Below, piece by piece: positions 1-6,604 of a stretch of 22,812 nucleotides of DNA; positions within the stretch are counted from its first letter, which is position 1, and each line of letters opens with the position of its first letter. Below the pieces are notes generated by a model, which worked only from the letters and a program-made list of their open reading frames with translations, ran no database searches and was not told the origin of the DNA. This DNA comes from Streptomyces sp. WM4235 (GTDB lineage: Bacteria; Actinomycetota; Actinomycetes; Streptomycetales; Streptomycetaceae), in the NCBI RefSeq assembly GCF_001279725.1, contig NZ_LGDE01000462.1:1-22812 (forward strand), read 5' to 3'. The translations under genes and the position numbers were made by a program.

Positions 1-42
1 CCCCCGCTGCCCATCCCCCTGCTGACCCGCCGGGTCCGGCAG

Positions 43-90
43 ATCCAGCCCCGCCGGCGTTTGAGGCGCGGGGTCCGGGGCGGAGCCCCG
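43..90. repeat. Dispersed extragenic repeat-like element with GC hairpin
   Basis: This stretch just downstream of the GAF/PucR regulator contains the phrase GGCGTTTGAGG followed by a short hairpin at 76-90 (CGGGGC, loop GGA, GCCCCG). From memory, near-identical 'CCGGCGTTTGAGG...GGGGCGGAGCCCC' segments are scattered between genes in many Streptomyces genomes. That dispersed nature cannot be shown from one window. It may also act as a transcription end for the minus-strand gene that stops at 116. Confidence 0.5.
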
Positions 91-115
91 AAAGCTCGGA
101 GCAACCGGCGGAGCC

Positions 116-2038
116 CTACGCTTCCGCCCGGCCACTCGACCGCCGGGCGTCAAGCACCGCCCGCGCCTTGCGCAGCCGCAGCGCCATCTGGATCTCCAGG
201 GCCTGCGCGGGCTTCTGCCATCCCTCGCCGAGGAGTTCCGCGATGCGCTCCAGCCGGCGCGACACCGTGTTCGGGTGCACGTGGAGTTCCTCCGCCGCGT
301 GTGTCGGGCTGCCGCCCGAGGCGAAGTACGCGTCCAGCGTGCGGGTCAGGTCGGTGAGGCGGTCGGTGTCGTATTCCAGGACCGGCCCGATGGTCGAGGC
401 GATGAACGCCTCCACGTCGTGGTCGGCGGACAACAGCAGTCCAAGGAAGCCCAGTTCACGCAGCGAGGCCGTACCCCCGGCCCCGTCCAGCGCGGTCAGC
501 GCGTCCAGGCAGCGCACCGCCTCCGCGTACACCCGGGCCACTTCCCCCGGCCCGGCCGCCGGTCCGGCGGCGCCGGTGGACACGGCGTGGCCGAGCAGTG
601 GGGACAGTTCGCCGGAGGCCCGGTGCGCGGCGGCCGAGGCGTCCGTGCCCGGGAGGACCAGCACGATGCAGCCCCGGCGGACCCCTTTGAGCCCGCCCAT
701 CCGGTACGCGTACGAGGACGCCCAGGCGACGGCCTTGCCCAGTTCCCCGCCTTCCGGTCGGGCCACCACGACCACGTGCGGCCGGTCCAGGTCGAGGCCG
801 AGGCGGCGGGTGCGGTCCGGCAGGTGCAGGCCGACGGAGTGGGGCCGTTCCAGCAGGTCGGCGAGGAGTTCCTCGTGCACGGGCCCCTCGGCGGCGGCCG
901 TGCCGCGCTGGATGAGCATCAGGGAGGCCACCGACTGGGCGGCGAGCTGCAACAGCCGTACATCCTCCTCCACCAGCGGCGCGGACGCGCTGAGCAGCAG
1001 CACTCCGAGGTCCTCGGCGCCCGCCAGCACGGGCGCCAACCACACGTCGCCGGGCAGGCCCACGGGGCGCCGGTCGGTCAGCGCCTGGAGCGCGGCCTTG
1101 GTCACCGCCGCCTCGTCCAGGTCGGGAAGTTCGCCGGTGACGGTCAACGGCCGTCCGCCCGGGTCACGTACCTGGAGCACTCCGTCCAGGGCGTCGGCGG
1201 TGGCCCGCGCCAGGGTGGGCAGTCCGGCGCCGTCCAGGACCAGTCCGGCCAGCCGGGCGTGGCACTCCCAGAGGTAACGGACGCGGGTGAGCGCGGTGTT
1301 GGTGCGGGAGCCGAAGACCTCCAGTTCGTGCACCTCGTCCCGGGTCTGCTCCAGCAGCCGGGCCTTCTCGATGGCGACGGCCGCCAGGTCGGCGAGGGAG
1401 AGCAGCATGCCGATCTCGTCGGGCCCGAACCGCCGTACGGCGCGGTCGGCTCCGTAGAGCGCGCCGAGGGTGGAGTCCCCGCGCCGGAGCGGGACCGCGA
1501 TGATCGCGTGCAGGCCCTCGGCGCGGACCACGGCATCGATGCCGGGGGCGTGCGCGATGGCGTCGTCGTTCAGGTAGTCGGCGCTCCAGACCGGGGAGCG
1601 GCGGTCCTGGGCGATGCTGCCCAGGCCGCGGCCGGTGCCGAGTTCGAGGCCGACGTTCAGGGCGGTGGTCTCGCCCTCGGAGGTCCGTACGTAGGCGGAG
1701 CCGTCGGGGCGGCTCAGCGACAGCCAGGCCATGTCGAAGCCGAGGAGCCGGCGGGCCCGGCGGGTGATCAGCCGCAGCAGGCCGTCGATGTCGTAGGGCG
1801 AGGTCAGGTCGTGCGCGGTGTCGACCAGGGCGGTGAGCGCGGCCTCCCGCTGCTCGCGGCGCCTCGCGTTCCTGCGCACCGAGCGGGACAGGTCCACCGC
1901 GCGGGTGAGCCGGGCGAGTTCCTCGCCGTCGGCGCCGGCTTCGCGCGCTTCGAGCAGCAGGGCGTCGTAGGCGCTCTGCGGGGCTTCCGCGACGAGCAGT
2001 TCCAGTACGGCCAGCGAGCCGCCCCCGTCTCCAGGCAT
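116..2038 (-). CDS. GAF-domain, PucR/CdaR-type helix-turn-helix transcriptional regulator
   Basis: A 640-residue putative DNA-binding regulator. A GAF-like sensor domain occupies about residues 65-230 (it includes the phrases LLGFDMAWLSL and IIAVPLRRGD). A second, divergent sensor-like region covers about 260-380. A PucR-type C-terminal helix-turn-helix lies at about 565-625, with the family hallmark HVHPNTVSRRLERI. Such proteins usually act as ligand-responsive activators or repressors; the ligand cannot be inferred. The ATG at 2038 has a strong GGAGGAG ribosome binding site about 6 nt upstream. The gene follows the SARP gene on the same strand but has its own promoter-like sequence with a 12-bp palindrome over the -10 box, which suggests autoregulation. 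The family call is secure; the regulon is unknown. Confidence 0.9.
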   Translation of the reverse strand: MPGDGGGSLAVLELLVAEAPQSAYDALLLEAREAGADGEELARLTRAVDLSRSVRRNARRREQREAALTALVDTAHDLTSPYDIDGLLRLITRRARRLLGFDMAWLSLSRPDGSAYVRTSEGETTALNVGLELGTGRGLGSIAQDRRSPVWSADYLNDDAIAHAPGIDAVVRAEGLHAIIAVPLRRGDSTLGALYGADRAVRRFGPDEIGMLLSLADLAAVAIEKARLLEQTRDEVHELEVFGSRTNTALTRVRYLWECHARLAGLVLDGAGLPTLARATADALDGVLQVRDPGGRPLTVTGELPDLDEAAVTKAALQALTDRRPVGLPGDVWLAPVLAGAEDLGVLLLSASAPLVEEDVRLLQLAAQSVASLMLIQRGTAAAEGPVHEELLADLLERPHSVGLHLPDRTRRLGLDLDRPHVVVVARPEGGELGKAVAWASSYAYRMGGLKGVRRGCIVLVLPGTDASAAAHRASGELSPLLGHAVSTGAAGPAAGPGEVARVYAEAVRCLDALTALDGAGGTASLRELGFLGLLLSADHDVEAFIASTIGPVLEYDTDRLTDLTRTLDAYFASGGSPTHAAEELHVHPNTVSRRLERIAELLGEGWQKPAQALEIQMALRLRKARAVLDARRSSGRAEA

Positions 2039-2082
2039 CCTGCTCCTCCCCCGCCCGACCAGCGCTTCTCTGTCCGGAACTC

Positions 2083-2112
2083 GAACCTAGGTTCCGGGTG
2101 ACGGGGGGTCAA
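2083..2112 (-). promoter_or_regulatory. Promoter and overlapping palindrome of the GAF/PucR regulator
   Basis: On the minus strand there is TTGACC (2112-2107), a 17-bp spacer and TAGGTT (2089-2084), a good match to a housekeeping sigma promoter. A perfect 12-bp palindrome, GAACCTAGGTTC (2083-2094), covers the -10 box. It is flanked by further imperfect symmetry (GGAAC at 2076-2080, GTTCC at 2091-2095). A repressor bound here would block the promoter. That the gene's own product binds is inference. Confidence 0.65.
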
Positions 2113-2124
2113 GCGGCGGCCGGG

Positions 2125-2814
2125 TCAGGCGAGGCTGAACCGCGGGGTCGGGCGGGGCGCGCGCAGTGCCTCGACGCGTCGCTCGGCGCGAAGCAGGTCG
2201 GCCAGGTAGGCGCCGCCGGACCGTTCGTGTCCGCCGCGCAGTCCGGCGAGTTCCAGGCGCAGTTCCCGGTCCCGTCCGAGGAACAGTTCGGCCTCGACCC
2301 ACTGTCCGAGCACGGCGCGCCGGTCGGCGTCCAGGACGGCGACGCGGCCGGCCAGCCAGGGGCCCGCGTCGATGCCGGCGAGGGCGGGGCCGGTCCAGAG
2401 GTCGAGGGCGCGGCGCAGCCTGCGGGCCGCCTGTTCGAAGTCGCCCCGGCTCATGGCGCGATAGCCGGCGCCCGCCTCCCGTTCGAACTCCTGGGCGTCC
2501 GATCGACCGCCGCCGGTGTCGAGAACATACCCGCCGGACCGCGCGGAGAGCACCGTCCGGGCATCGCGTACCGATCCGATGGCCTGGGCCTGCGTGAACC
2601 GTTCGCGCAGCAGACGCACGGCGGTGAGCAGGACGGACCGGGCGTTCGCGGTCGGGGTGCGGTGGGCCAACTCGTCGGCGAGCACACGGATCGGCACGAC
2701 CCGGTCGGGGCAGGCGGCGAGGGCGGCCAACAGGTGACGGGACTCCGGTGTGGGCGCCGTGACGGGCACGCCGTTCTCGCTGACGCGCAGCTTTCCGAGC
2801 AGCTCGATGTCCAC
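2125..2814 (-). CDS. Small SARP-family transcriptional regulator (winged helix plus BTAD)
   Basis: A 229-residue protein with the two-part layout of Streptomyces antibiotic regulatory proteins. An OmpR-like winged helix spans about residues 1-100 (it opens with IELLGKLRV and closes near GGYVLD). A bacterial transcriptional activation domain spans about 105-215 (EFEREAGAGYRAMSRGDF, then a helical tail). SARPs bind direct heptamer repeats and activate secondary-metabolite genes. The GTG at 2814 is chosen because a G-rich ribosome binding site lies just upstream and the conserved domain begins at once; the longer open frame reads through an AT-rich promoter. It is at the short end for the family. 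The target is unknown, since no biosynthetic genes are visible here. It lies downstream of a gamma-butyrolactone-receptor-type repressor, a typical partner. Confidence 0.85.
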   Translation of the reverse strand: MDIELLGKLRVSENGVPVTAPTPESRHLLAALAACPDRVVPIRVLADELAHRTPTANARSVLLTAVRLLRERFTQAQAIGSVRDARTVLSARSGGYVLDTGGGRSDAQEFEREAGAGYRAMSRGDFEQAARRLRRALDLWTGPALAGIDAGPWLAGRVAVLDADRRAVLGQWVEAELFLGRDRELRLELAGLRGGHERSGGAYLADLLRAERRVEALRAPRPTPRFSLA

Positions 2815-2839
2815 GTATCCCCCCCGGGTCCGATGAAAA

Positions 2840-2867
2840 ATAATACCCGGAAGGATTTTTTTGGGAA
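2840..2867 (-). promoter_or_regulatory. Promoter of the SARP gene
   Basis: The minus strand shows TATTAT (2845-2840) as a -10 box and TTCCCA (2867-2862) as a weak -35, 16 bp apart, in an AT-rich patch unusual for this DNA. The predicted transcript start near 2833 leaves a leader of about 19 nt before the GTG at 2814. A sequence GGTCGGTTGGG (2870-2880), resembling one arm of the ArpA-type operator consensus, sits just upstream of the -35. Confidence 0.5.
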
Positions 2868-2900
2868 GAGGTCGGTTGGGGAGAGCGTGTGAAGGGGGTG

Positions 2901-3635
2901 TCAGGCCGTCACCGGCTCCCCCCGCTCCTCGCTCTCGACCACTGCGGGCGGGACGCCCGTGGGGCAGTCGGCCAGACACTCGTGTCGGCCGTGCGGACCG
3001 TACAGCGCGCGGGCGCCCCGCCCCGGGGCGGTGTCCAGCCGGATCGCCAGGGCCGGGACGACCATGCTCGGGAGAATGTGGCTGTACATCTCGGAGGCCT
3101 GGGGGTCCAGGTCGATACCGAGCGTCCAGGCCATCCTGTTCAGTCCGGCGAACGAGCCCACGGCCAGCCGCGAGGGAACCACCGGGTCCACGTCCGGCAG
3201 GAGTTCGCCCCGCCGTTTCGCCTCCGTCAGCACCTCCGTGTGCAGCTCGATCCAGGCCGTGTACGGCGCCGCCTGGTCGAGTTCGCGACCGGCCCAGTCC
3301 AGGGTGAGCCGTGCGCTGGCCCGCATCAGCACGTCGTGCCGGAGCTGGTGGGCGAAGATCATCCCCATGTCGATGAACTCCTGCACCTTGTGACTCTGGG
3401 GGAGGGCCTGCGGCTGACCCTGGTTCTGCGCGTCCACGACGGCCTGCGCCAGGTCGTCCTTCGAGTCGAAGTGGAAGTAGAGGGCGCCCTTGGTGACCTT
3501 GGCGATGTTGACGATGTCGGAGAGCTTCGCCGCCTCGTAGCCGTGCTCCTCGAACACCACCGCCGCCGCCTGCAGGATGGCCTGGCGGGTACGGACCGCC
3601 CGTTCCTGCTTGACCTGGGGTCGTTCCGTCCTCAT
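2901..3635 (-). CDS. TetR-family gamma-butyrolactone receptor-like repressor (ArpA/ScbR class)
   Basis: A 244-residue DNA-binding repressor. The N-terminal TetR helix-turn-helix (about residues 10-58) carries the wording typical of gamma-butyrolactone receptors: RTRQAILQAAAVVFEEHGY and KGALYFHFDSKDDLA. The remaining all-helical region is the ligand-binding and dimerisation part. Family members sit on ARE operators until a butyrolactone-type signal releases them, derepressing SARP and metabolite genes. The ATG at 3635 has GGAGAGG 8 nt upstream and precedes the conserved RTERPQVKQERA start. No AfsA-type butyrolactone synthase is visible, so it may be a receptor for a signal made elsewhere or a pseudo-receptor. 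An ARE-like inverted repeat lies 30 bp upstream of the start, as expected for autorepression. The SARP gene lies downstream on the same strand. Confidence 0.92.
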   Translation of the reverse strand: MRTERPQVKQERAVRTRQAILQAAAVVFEEHGYEAAKLSDIVNIAKVTKGALYFHFDSKDDLAQAVVDAQNQGQPQALPQSHKVQEFIDMGMIFAHQLRHDVLMRASARLTLDWAGRELDQAAPYTAWIELHTEVLTEAKRRGELLPDVDPVVPSRLAVGSFAGLNRMAWTLGIDLDPQASEMYSHILPSMVVPALAIRLDTAPGRGARALYGPHGRHECLADCPTGVPPAVVESEERGEPVTA

Positions 3636-3665
3636 GGCTGCCGCCTCTCCTGCCCCACCGCCATT

Positions 3666-3683
3666 ACATAACCGCGGGTACGT
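3666..3683. promoter_or_regulatory. ARE-like operator of the butyrolactone receptor-type gene
   Basis: The inverted repeat ACATAACC-GC-GGGTACGT has six of eight positions matching between arms. The right arm fits the arm core GGT(A/T)(T/C)G(T/G) of ArpA-type operators. The whole is shorter than the classical 22-bp site because the centre is contracted. It lies 31-48 bp upstream of the receptor start codon, where autoregulatory operators are normally found. Confidence 0.5.
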
Positions 3684-3774
3684 TCCTGTGGGTAGATTCC
3701 ACACCATGGCCGGGCGGCAGTCCACCGGCGTATGTCACCTCCGCCGGGTCCCGGCGCGACGGGCACACGCGAAA

Positions 3775-3790
3775 GGGGCCCGCCGGCCCC
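3775..3790 (-). terminator. Candidate terminator hairpin downstream of fba
   Basis: GGGGCC (3775-3780), loop CGCC, GGCCCC (3785-3790) forms a 6-bp G+C stem about 40 nt after the fba stop codon. There is no U-tract, as is common for Streptomyces terminators. The rest of the 194-bp gap up to the receptor gene start shows no coding signal. Confidence 0.4.
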
Positions 3791-3829
3791 CATGGGACCG
3801 ACGAACCCCTCTACCGGGTACGGGCCGGA

Positions 3830-4852
3830 CTACTTCAGCCGGGTACCGGTGGAACGCAGGTTGGTGCACGCCTCCGCGACGCGCGCGGCCATGCCCGCCT
3901 CGGCGGCCTTGCCCCAGGTGCGGGGGTCGTACTTGGACTTCGTGCCGACCTCGCCGTCGACCTTCAGCACCGCGTCGTAGTTGCGGAACATGTGGTCCAC
4001 GACGGGGCGGGTGAAGGCGTACTGGGTGTCGGTGTCGAGGTTCATCTTCACGACGCCGTTCTCCAGCGCGGTGGCGATCTCCTCGGCGGTGGAGCCCGAA
4101 CCACCGTGGAAGACGAAGTCGAACGGCGAGGGCTTGCCGTACTTCTCGCCGACGCCGGCCTGGAGGTCCTTGAGGAGCTCGGGGCGCAGGACCACGTTGC
4201 CCGGCTTGTACACGCCGTGCACGTTGCCGAAGCTGGCGGCCAGCAGGTAGCGGCCCTTCTCGCCCAGGCCCAGGGCCTCGGCGGTACGGATCGCGTCGTC
4301 GACGGTGGTGTACAGCTCGTCGTTGATCTCGTGGCTGACGCCGTCCTCCTCGCCGCCGGTCGGGGTGATCTCGACCTCAAGGATGATCTTCGCGGCGACG
4401 GCCTTGGCGAGCAGCTCCTGGCCGATGGCCAGGTTGTCGGCCAGGGTCTCGGCGGAGCCGTCCCACATGTGCGACTGGAAGAGCGGGTTCAGGCCGCGGG
4501 CCACGCGCTCGGCGGAGATGTCGAGCAGCGGGCGGACATAGCCGTCCAGCTTGTCCTTGGGGCAGTGGTCGGTGTGCAGCGCGACGGTGATGTCGTACTT
4601 GGCGGCGACGATGTGCGCGAACTCGGCCAGGGCGACCGCGCCGGTGACCATGTCCTTGTTGTGCTGGCCACCCAGGAACTCCGCACCACCGGTGGAGATC
4701 TGGATGATGCCGTCGCTCTCGGCCTCCGCGAAGCCGCGCAGGGCAGCGTGCAGGGTCTGGGACGAGGTCACGTTGATGGCCGGGTAGGCGAATTTTCCTG
4801 CCTTCGCCCGGTCGAGCATCTCGTTGTAGACCTCGGGGGTTGCGATGGGCAT
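3830..4852 (-). CDS. fba: Class II fructose-bisphosphate aldolase
   Basis: A 340-residue cytosolic zinc enzyme that interconverts fructose-1,6-bisphosphate with dihydroxyacetone phosphate and glyceraldehyde-3-phosphate in glycolysis and gluconeogenesis. Class II hallmarks are present: ALHTDHCPKD with the catalytic Asp95 and zinc ligand His96, NVHGVYKPGN with a second zinc His (212), and FVFHGGSGST with the third zinc His (249) and phosphate-binding residues. Length matches the E. coli FbaA-type subgroup. The ATG at 4852 is chosen because AAGGAGC lies 8 nt upstream and the family starts MPIATPEVYNEML; the longer open frame adds an unrelated 41 residues. It is followed by the receptor gene but separated by a hairpin, so it is probably monocistronic. 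Identification is secure. Confidence 0.98.
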   Translation of the reverse strand: MPIATPEVYNEMLDRAKAGKFAYPAINVTSSQTLHAALRGFAEAESDGIIQISTGGAEFLGGQHNKDMVTGAVALAEFAHIVAAKYDITVALHTDHCPKDKLDGYVRPLLDISAERVARGLNPLFQSHMWDGSAETLADNLAIGQELLAKAVAAKIILEVEITPTGGEEDGVSHEINDELYTTVDDAIRTAEALGLGEKGRYLLAASFGNVHGVYKPGNVVLRPELLKDLQAGVGEKYGKPSPFDFVFHGGSGSTAEEIATALENGVVKMNLDTDTQYAFTRPVVDHMFRNYDAVLKVDGEVGTKSKYDPRTWGKAAEAGMAARVAEACTNLRSTGTRLK

Positions 4853-4904
4853 CTGTCCGCTCCTTGGATGTGCGGGGAGTGTGCTTATTGCGGGCCCTGA
4901 CCTG

Positions 4905-4927
4905 GGGGCGACGTCATCGTCGACCCC
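4905..4927. promoter_or_regulatory. Inverted repeat upstream of fba
   Basis: GGGG-CGACG-TCAT-CGTCG-a-CCCC forms a 9-bp dyad with one bulged base, 53-75 bp upstream of the fba start codon. It could be an operator or a leader-RNA hairpin. No clear -10/-35 pair was found nearby, so the role is open. Confidence 0.3.
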
Positions 4928-4982
4928 ATCCTTCCAGACTCCGCGCGACACTCCACCCCACCGTCCACGCCACATGCGAAAA

Positions 4983-5018
4983 CCGGGCGGGACGTTTCAC
5001 GTGAAACATTCCGCCCGG
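4983..5018 (-). terminator. Hairpin around parS, candidate terminator on the pyrE side
   Basis: CCGGGCGG (4983-4990) and CCGCCCGG (5011-5018) are perfect complementary arms. They enclose the parS palindrome, so the whole 36 nt folds into one long stem interrupted only near the parS edges. On the minus strand the stem is followed by TTTT, an intrinsic-terminator signature for transcripts coming from pyrE. It may instead be purely a DNA-level feature. Confidence 0.5.
4994..5007. other. parS chromosome-segregation site (ParB binding)
   Basis: The 14-bp palindrome GTTTCACGTGAAAC is an exact copy of the parS core known from Streptomyces and Bacillus, where ParB/Spo0J loads and spreads. In Streptomyces many parS copies cluster within a few hundred kilobases of oriC, so this places the window in the origin-proximal core. 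It is intergenic, between fba and pyrE, and sits at the centre of a larger dyad (4983-5018). Confidence 0.9.
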
Positions 5019-5056
5019 CCACGAAAGAGCAGGTCAGAGCGCGATAAGAAGCCTTC

Positions 5057-5110
5057 GGGGGCCACCGCCCCCACGTGGTCGGGCCGGCCGGAAGCCGGTC
5101 GCACCCGACC
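5057..5110 (-). terminator. Tandem hairpins in the pyrE-fba gap
   Basis: Two stems lie side by side. The first is GGGGGC-CACC-GCCCCC at 5057-5072. The second has outer arms GGTCGGG (5077-5083) and CCCGACC (5104-5110) around an inner CCGGC/GCCGG pair. With the parS hairpin they make up most of the 325-bp non-coding gap 4853-5177, in which no gene was found. They probably end the pyrE transcript. Confidence 0.45.
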
Positions 5111-5177
5111 CTGGGGGGGCCGCCTGGTGAGACGGCGACGACCGACCTGGGTCCCGGCAGGGTCCGAAGGAGACGGC

Positions 5178-5717
5178 CTAGGAGAAGCCGAGGTCCTCGA
5201 GGCGGTATCCGGTGAGGTAGGGCAGGCCCGCCTCGGCGATGGCCTCGGCCGCGCCCCGGTCCACGATGGTGGCGACGGCGACGACCTCGCCGCCGGCCTC
5301 GCGGACCGCCTCCACGGCGGTCAGCGGGGAACCGCCGGTGGTCGAGGTGTCCTCGACGACCAGGCAGCGCTTGCCCTTGACGTCGGTGCCCTCGATACGG
5401 CGCTGCATGCCGTGCGCCTTCTGCGCCTTGCGCACGACGAAGGCGTCCAGGCACCCGCCGCGCGCGGCGGAGGCGTGCAGCATCGAGGTCGCGACCGGGT
5501 CGGCGCCCAGCGTGAGGCCGCCGACGCAGTCGAAGGCGAGGTCGGCGGTCAGGTCGAGCATGACCTGACCGACCAGCGGGGCGGCCTCGCCGTCGAGGGT
5601 GATCCGGCGGAGGTCGATGTAGTAGTCGGCTTCCCGCCCGGAGGAGAGGGTCACCTTGCCGTGCACGACGGCCTTGTCCTTGATCTGCTGCAGAAGCGCA
5701 TCCCGTACGTCACTCAT
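5178..5717 (-). CDS. pyrE: Orotate phosphoribosyltransferase
   Basis: A 179-residue enzyme of de novo pyrimidine synthesis that joins orotate to PRPP to give orotidine-5'-phosphate. The phosphoribosyltransferase signature VVEDTSTTGGS lies at residues 120-130 (two acidic residues then the PRPP loop). The catalytic-loop region KAQKAHGMQRRIEG, rich in Lys/His/Arg, lies at 97-110. YYIDLRRITL near residue 32 is typical of the actinobacterial short form. The ATG at 5717 has no Shine-Dalgarno sequence; instead TAAGCT sits exactly 7 nt upstream, suggesting a leaderless message. The upstream epimerase gene ends 21 bp before, so read-through transcription is also likely. Confidence 0.95.
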   Translation of the reverse strand: MSDVRDALLQQIKDKAVVHGKVTLSSGREADYYIDLRRITLDGEAAPLVGQVMLDLTADLAFDCVGGLTLGADPVATSMLHASAARGGCLDAFVVRKAQKAHGMQRRIEGTDVKGKRCLVVEDTSTTGGSPLTAVEAVREAGGEVVAVATIVDRGAAEAIAEAGLPYLTGYRLEDLGFS

Positions 5718-5724
5718 GGCGTCG

Positions 5725-5730
5725 AGCTTA
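5725..5730 (-). promoter_or_regulatory. Putative -10 box of leaderless pyrE
   Basis: TAAGCT on the minus strand, followed by 7 nt and the pyrE ATG. No good -35 was found 16-19 bp upstream. It fits the TANNNT-N7-ATG pattern shared by four other genes in the window. Confidence 0.4.
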
Positions 5731-5738
5731 ATTGCGCG

Positions 5739-6527
5739 CTACCCGAGCCGCCGCCACGTCCACGTCGTGGAGATCTCCAGCGGGTCCACGGGCGTGACCA
5801 GCCGGGGGAGCGTGTTCAGCCCGTTCGGGGGGCCGGACTGCGGCTCGACGCAGACGGCCTCGGCCTGCTCGTCGTAGACGACCACCCACTCGTCCCGGCT
5901 GGTGATCCGCAGCTCCAGCGCGTCGGGCCAGGTGAGGGTGACGTCCACGCCGTCCGGCATCCCGAAGCAGTCGTCCCAGGGGCCGGGCTTCGGGTCGACG
6001 CGCCGCCCGGTGGGGAGGTGGTCGGCGCCGCGCTCCTCCTGCCAGGCCGCCTCGAAGCCGATCCGGACCTCCGGCCCGTCGGCGGCCAGGGTGCGGTTGA
6101 ACCACGGGTGCCAGCCGGCCTGGGCCGGGAAGGAGTCCTCGTACGTCTCCACGCCCAGGGTGAGCGTCAACGCGTCCTCGCCCAGTTCGAAGATCTGGGT
6201 GACCTTGCCGCTGTGCGGCCACGGGTCGCGGAGGTCGTACGTGAAGGCGGCGCGGGTGGCGTCGGCGCCTCCCGGCCGCCACGCCGCGTCCCGGCCGAAG
6301 CCGTGGATGGCGTGCGGCGGTTGGTTCTGCGGCATCTGGTGGACGGCGCCGCCGTCACGGAACCGCCCGTCCCCGATGCGCCCGCACCACGGAACCATCG
6401 GGAAGGACCCGTACCGGGGGCCCTGTCGCAGGAGTTCGGTCCCGTCGACGCGCAGACTGCTGATCCGGCAGCCGTTCTCCTGGTCGATCGTCAGCTCGGC
6501 GCCGCCGGCGCTCAGTCGCGTACTCAT
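5739..6527 (-). CDS. Aldose-1-epimerase (mutarotase)-family protein
   Basis: A 262-residue beta-sandwich sugar-epimerase family protein. The expected residues are visible: His72/His75 in PHAIHGFGRD, His140 in AGWHPWFNR and the putative catalytic base Glu228 in CVEPQSGPPN. Family members interconvert alpha and beta anomers of aldoses or act on hexose-6-phosphates; the substrate cannot be told from sequence. The gene ends 21 bp before pyrE on the same strand, so the two may share transcripts. The ATG at 6527 has no ribosome binding site but has TAGGGT exactly 7 nt upstream, predicting a leaderless message. The length and full domain indicate an intact gene. Confidence 0.88.
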   Translation of the reverse strand: MSTRLSAGGAELTIDQENGCRISSLRVDGTELLRQGPRYGSFPMVPWCGRIGDGRFRDGGAVHQMPQNQPPHAIHGFGRDAAWRPGGADATRAAFTYDLRDPWPHSGKVTQIFELGEDALTLTLGVETYEDSFPAQAGWHPWFNRTLAADGPEVRIGFEAAWQEERGADHLPTGRRVDPKPGPWDDCFGMPDGVDVTLTWPDALELRITSRDEWVVVYDEQAEAVCVEPQSGPPNGLNTLPRLVTPVDPLEISTTWTWRRLG

Positions 6528-6534
6528 ACGGCCG

Positions 6535-6540
6535 ACCCTA
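6535..6540 (-). promoter_or_regulatory. Putative -10 box of leaderless epimerase gene
   Basis: TAGGGT on the minus strand with 7 nt to the ATG at 6527, so transcription would start at or next to the A of the start codon. The -35 region is not convincing. Confidence 0.45.
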
Positions 6541-6604
6541 CGGGTGCCGGAGGTCCCACGTGCCCCGGGGCATACCTCACGTCACACCGCGCCCCGGACG
6601 GAAG

